Shown here: piece after piece, positions 1 through 10,968 of the stretch
How positions within the stretch are numbered: the stretch's first letter is position 1
Layout: each line of letters begins with the position of its first letter
NCBI GenBank assembly: GCA_000697335.1
Contig: JNEM01006747.1
Coordinates: forward strand, 1 to 48,677
Direction: 5' to 3'
Length of the DNA stretch: 48,677 bases
Origin: Conidiobolus incongruus B7586
Taxonomy: Eukaryota; Entomophthoromycota; Entomophthoromycetes; Entomophthorales; Conidiobolaceae
The notes under the pieces: model-generated
Databases searched by the model: none
Seen by the model: the letters and a program-made list of their open reading frames with translations, nothing else
What the model was told of the DNA's origin: nothing
Position numbers and translations under genes: made by a program

Positions 1-2461
1 AATATAATTTATAAACTATTTTAAAAATATAAAAAACTAAATATGTAAAAAAATTCTCTAATTAACAATAATTAGAAAAAATAACTATATCTAATAGATT
101 CATTAGATCATATTTTATATAATTATAATTGGGTTTGATAATTAAAAAAATATTTATAATAAAAAAAATTTCATTAATTAATTTTAATTAATTTATAAAA
201 TATTAAATTTAAATCTTAAATAAAATATTATTTTTTTAAGTACTAAAAGTTTACAAAAAAATATAACAAAAATTTATTAAAATATAAAGTATTGATTTTA
301 TATTATATAATTATTTTCAATTTCAAAGAAGTTACATTATTTGAAAATTTATAGTAATATTAGTAATTTTTAGATTAGTAAATTATTTAATAATAATAAT
401 AATAATAATAATAAGTTTAATAACCCTAAAAAAATACTGATATTATCAAAAGGTATTTAGAGCATATTTTGAGTATATTTTGAATGGTATGAAATATTAA
501 TAAAAAATATATCTAAAACCTAAAATAATCTAATAATCATATTGATAAAATATGATTCAAGAAGTATTAAATAAAAATATTTGGTGGCATTAAAGTTGGA
601 TGAAATTTTTTCTCTCAATACCAACATATTTAAGATGATTGAAGCAAAAATAGTTTGCAAAGAATGTATAGAGAGGATTAGGTAAACGAATTTAGTGTGC
701 AAAAATTTAAGTATTAGGTTTTCCTATTGGATATATTATACATGAAAAATATTTCACTAAACATATGTGAAGAGGGAAATTTGATTAAAATCACTCTTTT
801 TTTCTAATGAAAAATCATAAAGCTATATAATAAATTAAAAAAAATGCTGCGAATGATTTAGAATGTACAAAATTATAGTGAAATCTGATTTATGCTTTGA
901 AGAATTATTTAAATAATATTTCCTATCTTAAAAAATCGAAAAACGCCCATAATTTTGACGTTTTGTGATCAGGTGAATATTTCTAATGTATTATATTTTT
1001 TACATTTTCAGAAATTAACAACTAGGGCTAAAATTCCATCTATGAAACTTAGTGTTCTATTGGAAATTGAAAAAAAATAATTAAAAGCAAAACGCTGGCT
1101 TAACACCAGTAAGCCTAATACATATCTGAAGATGGAAGAGTAAAGAGTATACAGTTGAAACTTGAGATCAATTGAGCCAGCCAATGAAAATTTATGAGTT
1201 CTCAGAGTTGAATGAAATTGATGTCACCTTAAATATGCATTGATATGCCCTTAAGTAATATTAAAACTATGTTACAAAAATTTAACATGTTGATTAATTC
1301 ATTCCAATATTTACAAAAGAAATAAAGGTATCTAATATTTTAAAATTTAACCTTAAAATATATTCTAAATCCAATTTAAAAATCCTCGATCAATTATATA
1401 AATATATCAATTATCCATGTGTCCTCAATATAATATTGTTTATGATTATTAAAAATTGTAAGTCAATGTCATTTGTTAAGTTAATTGTATATTTATAAAA
1501 TATTATGAAAGACATACCGCCTGTTTAAAATGAGATATAATTATTAGCAAAAATCTCGAATTAATCAAATTACATTAATTTGTTTAAAAATTTTGCAATT
1601 AAAAAATTAATCAAAAATTAATAATATTAATTAGATAATATTATAATCTTGAAACTAATTTTTTATTCAAAATTTAATAGTTTAAGAGGATACGCGGGCG
1701 AAGACTAAACCATTCCAAGTACCCAATACTGCACCTGATAGTTTGATTCAAAAGTGTACAGAATCCAGCTTAAAAATTAAAATTGGTTTTGAATAAGTTT
1801 TCTCAAACTCCAACTATTAATCCCTAACGTATATTTAAAAAATACTAATTTTACTCATTTTAACCCAAGCAATATTGAAAATATTCCCATTTATCAAAAA
1901 GGTGCAACTATCAACGAAACAAACAGGACCCGATTTCGTTAAGGAAAATATTTTCAATAACTAGAATCTGGATTTTGAGAAGATAGTAGATTTAAAATTT
2001 GAATTAGAATGTGAGTATTATATAACGCACTTAACATTCTATACACAATATACGATATATTATTTTTTTAGATTTGAAGTGGCAAACACTAAATTTAATT
2101 ATTAAAAATTTTAATAATGAAAAAATTAGGAGAAATTAATTTAAAATTTATCTTGTATAATTTTGAAAAATTTTAATATTATCCAAGGATACTTGGAGAA
2201 ATTGGAGGAAGATTTTCGCTCCTATTATTATTAAATTGGAATTGATTTAATATCCTTTGGCTGACCAATTAATGAAGTAAAAGGAATTCAACTCTTGTAA
2301 TAATATGACTGTTTATTTTGTTTCGCTTTATTTAGAATTAATTCAATATCTCAAAATATTATTAAACAACTAAATCCAAAATTTTGATGAATCACTTGTT
2401 AATTTTAAAATAATAGAATTTAATTGGTGTTATAAGAACTTCACCCACCTATATTGTAGAA
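1..2461. other. AT-rich intergenic stretch, no supported gene
   Basis: No open frame longer than about 60 codons and no recognisable protein signature was found on either strand. Slightly GC-richer patches near 1085-1240 and 1685-1800 read open for only some 27-30 codons, which is unremarkable in DNA this AT-rich. They could be remnants of the decayed gene that becomes readable from about 2.46 kb, but I cannot link them to it. Confidence 0.6.
388..414. repeat. (TAA)n microsatellite
   Basis: About nine uninterrupted TAA units in otherwise AT-rich DNA. It is a simple repeat with no gene nearby. Confidence 0.9.
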
Positions 2462-3230
2462 TACAATTAGCTGAATGAATCGCACTGGTCAGAAATATAT
2501 TCCACCTCATTTGTAGAAGCATGTAACAATTTTGAGTCATCAATCGATAAAATCCCATTCATCAATTTGTGTAAGAATGATATGGATTTGATCATCATAT
2601 TTAAAGTGAGAGGATTTTCCGAATAAAAGACTCTTGCCTGATATTGGCTAGTGAAATGAGTTTGAATCAATCAATTCAGCATTTGAATACTTTGGTGCCC
2701 CTAAATAGTACGAGACTCGCTAAGGATAATGATCATCCCACATCAATGCCGGTTTATTACAAAATGGATACTTCTTCATTATCGTTTATTGACTATTTGC
2801 AAGCTGACATGTGACTCAACTGTTTAATTTGCATCGATTTAACTTGTTCAAACCTTCATCCCTCAGTAGTAAAATTGTTTCACTATAAGCCCGAAGACAG
2901 TAGGAAAATCAATTCCTACGAAAAAATCCTCAAAGCTATCATTGGAAAGAGTCTCCCTACGCCTTCGAAAAAGAGTTCAAACTGTTTGGATTTGGTTGAA
3001 TGAATAAATTGACTGGAATGATTGAAGCTTGCGTCAAATTGGGAGAAGATTACTAATTTACATTTACTGTCTCGTCCATTCGCAAAATTAATCGCATTTT
3101 AGGATAAATTAATAGGTTTGACCTGCATTGTATAAGCTTAAAATATCTCTTTAGAGAAGTATGGTTTCTGGGGACCTACTAGCATATCACCAGTGATTGT
3201 GAATCCAATCATATTATATTCAATTGAATA
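2462..3230 (+). pseudogene. decayed gene resembling a fungal-specific transcription factor
   Basis: Plus-strand segments read like a coding sequence that has lost its continuity. A first segment (about 2474-2623) carries HWSEIYSTSF, EACNNFES and IPFINLC and ends at an in-frame TAA. A second starts at 2656 and runs to about 3000 with one internal TGA, with a fragment like NCLDLVE near its end. A third, in another frame, has GMIEACVKLGEDY followed by SSIRKINRILG up to about 3105. The style resembles the middle homology region of Zn2Cys6 transcription factors (the step of basic/hydrophobic helices around 'A..LG'). I could not find the Zn cluster itself. At least two in-frame stops and one frame change argue for a pseudogene of the host's own gene. 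The family call is inference. An intact multi-exon gene with unusual introns is less likely. Confidence 0.35.
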
Positions 3231-3737
3231 AATAGGTGAATTAGGGTATATTGAAGAATCTATATGAATGTTAAAATCTAAAAACTGTATGAATATTGAT
3301 TATAATTTGGCTTTTATTTTTACTAGTAATTATGTATTATTAATTTCTATTTGATTGAATATTAATATTTCGGATTTTAAATAGTTTAATATCTAGTGAA
3401 TCACTATCAGGATCATAATTCAATGAATATATATATATAGCAATTGATTAAATTTAGTATTAGAAAATATGTTAAAAAGTTTGACATATTCTTCCGAGCA
3501 TAAATCATCAGTAATTTTTTTGTTATTGGTAACAGTTATAATAAGAAGGTTAGATCATATAGTTAATTATCAATAGATTGAAATTATTGATAGTTTGATC
3601 GTAGTTTAGGGAAGTTATTCAACATATATAGATATATATGCATAAATTGCTAATAAAAAATAGGCAAAACACAATCACGTTGCCATTCAGGTGATCACTT
3701 GCTTCTTCCAAGTCCCTGACCCCATTCCCACCAAAGG

Positions 3738-3747
3738 TATAAAAAAA
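3738..3747 (+). promoter_or_regulatory. TATA-like box ahead of the decayed gene
   Basis: TATAAAAAAA lies about 100 bases before the ATG at 3843, inside a short GC-richer patch with C-rich tracts (3690-3780) typical of promoters in this contig. Such a motif is easy to meet by chance in AT-rich DNA. Its position before a recognisable, though broken, reading frame is the only support. Confidence 0.3.
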
Positions 3748-3842
3748 TAATCCGACAATACATTCCAGTACCCCCAACACACATTTGCCAATTTTTGAAA
3801 AATCATTATATTGATATTCTCCACTCTAAATTAAAAAATAAA

Positions 3843-4709
3843 ATGAACATGGACTCTTTCAACTAAAGAGAGACCAATTTGAATTTGTCTAGGACTGTGA
3901 GGGCTTCACACAGTAAGCCATACTCCGTGAGTCAGAATAGTACTTTTTTAATGATTCCTATCAGAATTTCCTTGAAGCCAGATAATTTGAATCCTACCAG
4001 TAAATTATGGTATATAATTATATATTCAATGTATATTAATCAAAAGCCTTAGAAGTAGAATTTTCTAAAGCACTCAACTCCGACTCCAAAGACTCTTATC
4101 AACTAGAACTGTCTGCTATTTCATCAGATGCCAACGTTGATAATGATTTCAAACCCAGGAAATCTTCTAACGAAAAATCCAAAGTTAACATCAACATCCT
4201 ACCATGACAATGCAAATCAACTCCATCGAAAACTCACTCCGAACGATCTGTCACCACTACATTGTTAACCTAAACTAGCAATGAGGAAGAAAATAAAATG
4301 AGCTACATCAGTGACATTAGAGTACCTCCCAACTCGGAATTCTCGATGTTTGTAAGCGATTTGAGTCAATCAAACGACGATTCCAACACCAATACGACAT
4401 CAACCAATGCGGATGACTCGTTCAATATAACTAGTACTGACGACGCCCTTAAAATGTCGATGCTGTTTGATTTGAGCAGTGTGATTAGTGTACCTCCCAA
4501 CACTGACAATTCCAACTCCAATTCCATATTTTGGACTTGGATAATGATTTGATTGTTCTGGTACTAGCTTAAGATATGCAAGTTCAAAATAATTAAATAG
4601 GTAATAAGCTTGGAATTTGTTAAAGATAATAAAGTCCATGACTCTGGTATTGAAGATACCGACGACGAAACTTGTAAAATTGCAAACTTCTCCCAAACTT
4701 TTGACTGAA
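3843..4709 (+). pseudogene. decayed Ser/Asn/Asp-rich protein gene
   Basis: The frame opens at an ATG at 3843 and meets a stop after seven codons. It then continues as plausible coding sequence (NLNLSRTVRASHSKPYSVSQ) to about 4007, where a GTATAT...TTAG segment may be an old intron. From about 4054 a second frame runs through SKALNSDSKDSYQLE and past a TGA and a TAA. It then stays open for 84 codons from the ATG at 4298, rich in Ser, Asn, Thr and Asp. A short motif recurs (DIRVPPNSE and VISVPPNTD). After 4552 the theme resumes in another frame (VHDSGIEDTDDETC) and ends at a TGA near 4709. Several stops plus a frame change across one compositionally uniform frame indicate a host pseudogene. The ancestral function is unknown; low-complexity acidic stretches are common in regulatory proteins. 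Confidence 0.5.
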
Positions 4710-4804
4710 GAATTTATTCAAATTAATTATTTTCAATAATTAAAACAAAATCGAATATATTATTTGTAATTAAAATATATATTTAAACTTTTCAATCCCA
4801 TTAA

Positions 4805-4823
4805 ATATATATATATATATATA
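4805..4823. repeat. (AT)n microsatellite
   Basis: Short uninterrupted AT run in the spacer before the UBR7-like gene. The remaining spacer (4710-5239) shows no coding signal. Confidence 0.8.
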
Positions 4824-5239
4824 TTAATAATTTTGCTGTTTTAATAATTTAATTTTTTTAAAAATTATATTAAAATGAATTTATTAGTTTGAAATATTTA
4901 ATAAATTGAATATTAGTAAAAAAAATAATATTAAAATAGTATATAAAAATTGAATTCAATTAAAATCAAAATTAAACTATAATTAAAAATGATTTATTTT
5001 TTATTGAATTTTATTAAAAAAAGTTGAAAATATTAATTTAATAAATGTTTGAAATAGAATTAATTATTTTAATGATTATACAATTTTTAATTGATAAATT
5101 AAACATTAAATCCCATTATTAAATTAAATTATCTAATTAAATTTAAAAATTAATTCAAAACAAGTCCAAACCCTTATCAATCATTTTAACAAATTGATAA
5201 TCGGTTGAATAAATATTACTTATTATTAATATTAATAAG

Positions 5240-6880
5240 ATGAGCGATGATAAATTACACCCAGATGAAAAAGTCCTCAACCTCATTCAAGTACTCGATC
5301 AAATGAATTCCGAAACTATTCAACTGAAAACCGAGCCTTCCGATTTGGAATGCACATTTGAGTTGGGACCTATCAACCAGCCGGTAATGGTATGCTTAAC
5401 ATGTGCAAAAGACCCAAAGGAACTTCCGTGTGGGGTTTGCGCGTCATGCGCTTCCAAATGTCACGAGGACCATGAACTTTTAGAACTTTACAGTAAAAGG
5501 GACTTCACTTGCGAGTGTGGGACAGATAAATTGAAAACTGGGTGCTTCTTTAACGATCGGTTGCCGGATCCTAAAGTTAGAGATAGAGTTACTACAAATG
5601 CTTATAACCATAATTTTGAGGGACTGTATTGCCTGTAATATGAGATTATATTAATAGAGTTTGAATGAATATTAATTTTATTTCAATTTAGATGTAATCA
5701 ACCTTACGATGCCGAAAACGATACGGATAATATGTATCAATGTCATATTTGTTACGATTGGTTTCACGAAAAGTGTATTGGAAAGGTAATTAATTATACA
5801 AATATATCGATATTATTTTCAATCATTAATTCAACTGTTTTATTAGATTCCTCAAGATGAAGAAAATGATTTGATTTGTTTTAAATGCGTTAAAAATCAT
5901 TCTTTTTTATTAGATTATGTAGATAATGAAATATTCAAAGTGTTTCCTATCAAGGGTTTGGATGGTATTAACTCTAATATTGATAAAAATGATCAACAAG
6001 AGAATTGCTATAATAACTCTGAAGGACAAACAGTTAAAAATAATACCAAAAATGAATCATTAAAAGATGAAATTGATGACGAAAAATTACAAAATAGCAT
6101 TGAACTAAAAGATGAAAATGAAGTAACTACAGTCGAAAAGAAAGACTCTAAAAGAATAACTCAATCTGATGACGATAACACATCAAATACAAAAGATAAC
6201 CATTCAAAACGTGCTCGTACTGAGAATACTGAGTAATTCTAGTTTATCTTTAAAACTATTAGATATTCAACTAATATTTTTATTAGATTAAAGAATACAT
6301 CATCACCAATTTATATTGAATCTTCTGAACAAGGATCAAAATGTATTCGACCAAGTAAGGATTAAACATATATCAATTGATGTAATCTAATTTTTTAATT
6401 TAGGCAAACACAAAATCTATGAAGATGTGAATTTATTTGCTTATTCCGATTGGAAATCAGCTCTATGTCAATGCGAAAAAGTAAATAATATTATGCCCCA
6501 ACGTGAATTGATGAATAACTAAATTATTTTAGTGTCAAATTTTATACTACAACCAAAAAGTTGATTTCCTACTAGGTGAAGAAATCTACTCGCCACCAAC
6601 TGAAGAAATTGAAGAAGTTACAGGTAAATCAAATTATATACTTTTTACCATTGGAACATTCAATATCAATTTAAAAATCAATTTAGGATCAGAACTCTTC
6701 GAAACCTTCCTAGAAGAATTAAACGATTTGCCACGTGAGCAAGCCATTGCCCTCACCCACGTGATCAAGAAGATTGGTAGCGAATTTACCGAATTTATGA
6801 GGCCTTTCGCTGAGAAGAATCAAATCGTCACAAAGGAAGATATTTTGCAGTTTTTGAATAGTAGAAATAACAAGGATTGA
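5240..6880 (+). CDS. UBR7: UBR7-like E3 ubiquitin ligase (UBR box + PHD finger), 7 exons
   Basis: Predicted 434 aa. Exons: 5240-5634, 5692-5785, 5847-6232, 6287-6354, 6404-6480, 6533-6623, 6687-6880; all joins keep phase and use GTAA...TAG. Residues about 38-120 form a UBR-type zinc finger: an ordered run of Cys/His (VCLTCAKDP, PCGVCASCASKCHEDHEL, FTCECGT) as in UBR7. Residues about 131-175 are an atypical PHD finger (LCNQPYDAEN, YQCHICYDWFHEKCIG, LICFKCVKNH). A Lys/Asp/Asn-rich linker with possible nuclear-localisation clusters (KRITQ, SKRARTE) follows. The C-terminal part (YSDWKSALCQCEKC and a helical tail) matches the UBR7 C-terminal region. UBR7 proteins act in the nucleus as putative ubiquitin ligases; plant and animal members are linked to histone H2B. 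The substrate here is unknown. The start is the first ATG and is followed directly by acidic residues typical of the family. Confidence 0.88.
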
Positions 6881-7395
6881 TTGTCAGTGTTTTATTATTG
6901 GGTTATTAGATAAGCTTGTTAAAGTGTTTTTAATATATCCGTTTACATTATATATACATATTAAATAAATGTAATACAGAATATTTTAGTCTTATTTTTA
7001 ATAATAATTCATTAGATAAAGTGGATTTGTTATTTTGAACTATATGATTTGGTTCATAACAAATACATTGCATTATTTAAATATTAAATTTTAATACAAA
7101 TATTTCATAATACAATTAAAAAAAGATTTCAATTTAAGATAATGTAATATATAAATGTTGGTTTGATCAATTATTTTAACTTTTAAATCTTATTATTTGA
7201 CTACAAAATATATAGGTAAAAAAATTAATTTTTAAATGTGATTATACAATTGTCAATCCATATCTAATTCACATCAAATCCCATAAAAAAATATCAAATC
7301 AACGATTAAACTTATCTATGAAAGATGAAGTTACTTAAATCAAAATATCAATTAATATGACATCAGTTAACTAATTAATACAGAAAAATAAATAA
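6881..7395. other. AT-rich spacer, nothing seen
   Basis: Separates two same-strand genes. It contains the 3' end of the UBR7-like transcript and presumably the promoter of the next gene. No open frame or structured motif was recognised. Confidence 0.6.
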
Positions 7396-8658
7396 ATGAT
7401 TAATATAATCAAATATACAACAAGAAGGAGGATTAATATTAATTTAATTAATTCGAGATTCACTTGTTCTATATTAAAAATTAAAAAAATTGAGGATTGT
7501 AATAATATTTCAGGTATTTTGAATAATTTATAATAAAATTAAAAAAATTTATTGAAAAAAATTTTTTTTAGAAAATTCTAATATTAAAGAAATACAGAAA
7601 AGAAATATTAACGAATGTAATTTTCAAAATAAATCGGTATGATCTAATTGATTAATTATTATCTTCAATATTAATAAAAATTTTTTTAGTCAAATACTAT
7701 TTGTAGTGAATATAGTAATAATGAGATCGTTGACAAGGTAATTATTTTCCTGATTGATTCTGTTATTACTGTTTAAAAATTTTAATTTTTTTTATATATT
7801 ATCAATATATTTTTTTTTGAAAAATATATAAATTAACAGATTTTTCAGTAAATTAATAACAAAAATTTTTATAGTTAAATTACACTAATAATAAAAAGAA
7901 ATTTAATCCTCTTAGAAGTAATAAAAAGGAACTTAATGTACACTATTTAATCACTACTTAATCATATTTATTAACTAATCTATTTAGATAAGTGATCATA
8001 TTACGAATCTTAGTGCAAGTCCAAAATCTAAGCTAAAAATAAACAATTATAATAAGGTATGAGTTTAATGATAGCCAAAATATAAGCAATAATTGATGTA
8101 TATAAATATTAGAATCAATATATCAAACATAGACCAACTAACCCCCCAAAATTACCGATATACCATCAAATGACCACCATTTACCAAACCATATTATTTT
8201 CCAAATCTTCTGACGAATGCTACTCCAAATTCATACTATTATGGAGGCCTGAAACCATTTCACAATTAACTACCAATCAAATCCGATCGATTCTCGTCAA
8301 ATTCAGCAAATTCTATAAGAAAATGTCAGATGTAGAGTATTTTCGCAGTGTGGTCTACTTAATCTCGTGTGAATATCGATTAGAGTTGGAAGATTTGAAA
8401 ATCGTACTAAATTACGAAATGCGATTGAATTTCAATACGTCGACGACCTTCAAGCGCATTTGGGACGAAATACAACGCTTGGAACTGGACTTAGATCGTA
8501 CAGTATTTTACTATTTATTTAAAGGGATGCAATATCACGGCAATCTGGAAGATTGTTATATAATTTGGAAATTGATGATAATGAAAGGTTTTCAACCTTA
8601 TTCCAGTATGTTACCAATTATTCAAAAATTCAAAGATAAAAAAATGAATTTTAATTAA
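7396..8658 (+). CDS. PPR-like protein, probably mitochondrial, six exons
   Basis: Predicted 302 aa. The large last exon (8113-8658) has an internal ATG at 8170, but the frame continues upstream through five short introns. Exons: 7396-7513, 7572-7636, 7690-7737, 7875-7937, 7988-8056, 8113-8658. Every join preserves phase (first join phase 1, the rest phase 0), and an in-frame TAA lies directly before the ATG at 7396. The N-terminus is basic and poor in acidic residues (INIIKYTTRRRININ), as in a mitochondrial presequence. A Ser/Asn/Lys-rich linker of about 100 residues follows. The last 180 residues are all-helical with PPR-like spacing, clearest near the end (DCYIIWKLMIMKGFQPYSSM fits the 35-residue PPR consensus). 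Such proteins usually bind organellar RNA. The target is unknown and the repeat number is low (perhaps three to four degenerate units). The donor of intron 4 (GTACAC) is weak. Confidence 0.7.
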
Positions 8659-8945
8659 AATTGAAATTCATAAAAATACTATTTATTCAAATTGTAAATT
8701 AAAAAATTAATACAATAAAATAAAAAAATAAATTAATTAGTCAATTGATAAACTTATATTTAATATTTTTAAACCTTGTCGATTTTTTTATGTTAATTAT
8801 TTTTTAAAATTCAAGCTTTTGAAATTTATACTATTAACTCATTAAAAATAGACTTAATCCCACAATAATATCAAGCTTTGATTTAAATTAAATAAAACTC
8901 CAATTAATGAAATATTAATACAAATATATAAAAAACACATCAATA

Positions 8946-9298
8946 ATGAGGGTACTATCCAGAAAGGAAGAAAATGATATTATAAATCAAGTCAAAGCAG
9001 AAGCAAGAAAGAAATGTCACCAAGAAATTTTAGGTATTATAATAGCTCAATTTATAAGTACTATAAAATTAATAATTATTTAGAGTTTGCCAAATGTTCC
9101 AAAGAAAATTTTTTAGCAGTAGTTTTAAATTGTAGACAAGAACATGAAAATATGCATAAGTGTACCCATCAATAGTAATTTTTATTTAATTTCAATTTTT
9201 ATATTATTTTAATTTTATGATTTAGTACAAGTACAAAAGCTTTAGACCAAGCTAAATTGGAATATTTAAAAAATCACCCTAGAAAGGATATCAATTAA
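8946..9298 (+). CDS. CMC1: Cmc1-like twin-CX9C mitochondrial protein
   Basis: Predicted 83 aa from three exons (8946-9033, 9084-9174, 9226-9298), all in phase. The core has two CX9C motifs, KKCHQEILEFAKCSK and LNCRQEHENMHKC, the hallmark of intermembrane-space proteins imported and oxidised by Mia40/Erv1. The order and the tail (KLEYLKNHPR) resemble COX assembly protein Cmc1, which stabilises newly made Cox1 with Cox14/Coa3. Cmc2 or another small CX9C protein is possible. The first ATG is preceded by a stop in frame. It lies 287 bases after the PPR-like gene on the same strand, so the two may both serve mitochondrial gene expression and assembly, though fungal neighbours need not be co-regulated. 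Confidence 0.85.
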
Positions 9299-9702
9299 CT
9301 ACTATTTAAACGAAATTATAATAAATTTAACCTTATATTTTAATATATCTATTTAATTATTGATTTTAATAATTGTCGATAGTTATACTGATTGAGTATG
9401 TGTTAAGATTGGTAAAGGAATTTAGCTAAATCAAAGATATATTTATTTAATCTATCAATATTTATCATTTTTTAATGAATAAATCTTCAAAGATATTATA
9501 ACTAGATCATTCTAAATAAAATTCACTCTTGATATTAAAAATCAAATCATTTTAAATATATATATAGTTTATTTTTATTATCATCCGAACTATCCCATAA
9601 AATTTGAATAATAATCAATTTGATATTAATTTTGAATTCAATCAGTCCTCAATTAACCAGATCAATAATAAATTAATCAACTCCAGTAAATAATCATTAA
9701 AA
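9299..9702. other. AT-rich spacer, nothing seen
   Basis: Intergenic DNA between the CX9C gene and cyclin C, on the same strand. No coding signal; it should contain the cyclin C promoter. Confidence 0.6.
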
Positions 9703-10955
9703 ATGTCTTGCAATTATTGGGAATCATCACAATAGTAAATAAAATAACATATCAATATATATTATACTAATATTTCATATATAGTAAATATTGGTTATTC
9801 AAAGATATGAAACATTCCAAAAGTCATATAGAAGATTTAGAAATAATAAATGTTCAAGAATTAACCTTAATACATATATATTTTTCAGAATGTAAATACC
9901 ATATTATTATTTAATTATTATTTAATATTCAATATTTTTGGTTTTTAGTATTGACTAAAATTGGGAAAAGATTGAGATTGAGACAAAAGATTATTGCTTC
10001 GGCATGCACTTATTTTAAGAGGTTTTATTATAGGTATTCATTATATTATAATAATAATCAATTATTATTTCACTTTAATAATGAATTTTTTAGGAATAGC
10101 TTTAGATTTACAGAACCCTTTATAGTAGCTACCACTTCAATTTATTTAGCATGTAAAGTGGAAGAGTATCCCCATCATATTTCGAATGTAGTGAATGAAA
10201 CAATGCATGTTTTATTAGGTAATTATTGATAATCGATATATTATTTTATACATTAATGACAATCTCAGCAGATTCTACACCATCTTTCCGATTACCTTAC
10301 GACGCATGCGACGTTGCCGAATTTGAATTAATTTTGTTGGAGGAATTAAACTGTAATACGTTAATTCATCATCCTTACCATCCATTACAAAAGTAATTAT
10401 TTGATTATCAAGTGTTTGGATTAATATTAAGATTTTTTATTGTTAGATATTTAGAAGAGTTAAACCTAAGTTTAGAAAAGAAGAAGACTGCTTGGTATTT
10501 GGATTTAAAACACTCAATTAATTTAGTATTAATAATGGCTTAGGTATATTACTAACGATACCTACAAAACTAATTTAATATTACTACATGCACCACACAT
10601 GATCGCATTGGCAGCATTAATGATGAGTTGCCAATACCACCAAGAAGAAATCAAATCGCCAGCAAGACCTGATGATTCCAACATTGATTTTAATGAAGAA
10701 TTTGAGTATGATAAGGAAGTGAGCCAGCCTGTTGAGCAACCTCCAAGCATTGAAACTTGGTTCTCCAATTTGAATGTGGATTTAGAAGAGGTAAAACTCA
10801 CTAATAATTATCCCAAACTAGTAATTTAATAGTGAATATAACAGATAGCAGATATTATTCAATCAATCATCCAAATGTACTTCTTATGGACTAATAAGTA
10901 TCAAGATTCGAAAGCTTTAACTTTATTAAGAAAATTACATACCGGAATACCCTAA
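9703..10955 (+). CDS. SSN8: Cyclin C (Mediator kinase module / Ssn8)
   Basis: Predicted 292 aa from eight exons: 9703-9734, 9785-9891, 9949-10033, 10094-10218, 10269-10392, 10447-10494, 10544-10790, 10845-10955. It begins CNYWESSQ, matching the 'NFWQSSQ' start of cyclin C. The first cyclin fold contains RLRLRQKIIASACTYFKRF and the conserved ATTSIYLACKVEEYP; the second contains EFELILLEELNC and a TAWYITNDTYKT / HMIALAALMMSC segment. It should pair with Cdk8 (Ssn3) in the Mediator kinase module. The third intron (10034-10093) is 60 nt and has no stop in frame, so retention would add 20 residues; human and yeast homologues lack that segment. An acidic, Pro-rich insert of about 45 residues (SPARPDDSNIDFNEEFEYD...) interrupts the second fold. 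The gene ends 13 bases from the opposing mL53 stop. Confidence 0.92.
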
Positions 10956-10968
10956 TTACTACCATCAT

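Noticed and set aside
520-702. 60-codon minus-strand open frame near the left end
   Set aside because: Hydrophobic Ile/Leu/Tyr composition is what AT-rich noise gives; there is no neighbour or splice continuation.
1085-1125. Small hairpin GGCTTAACACCAGTAAGCC as an RNA gene or tRNA arm
   Set aside because: A five-pair stem alone, with no further arms or conserved boxes.
2467-2670. 67-codon minus-strand open frame
   Set aside because: It lies opposite the decayed transcription-factor-like frame, which has the more protein-like composition, so this is its shadow.
2790-2812. In-frame TGA in an otherwise open frame as possible stop-codon recoding
   Set aside because: TGA ends the UBR7-like gene in this window, so a changed code is unlikely; gene decay explains the stop better.
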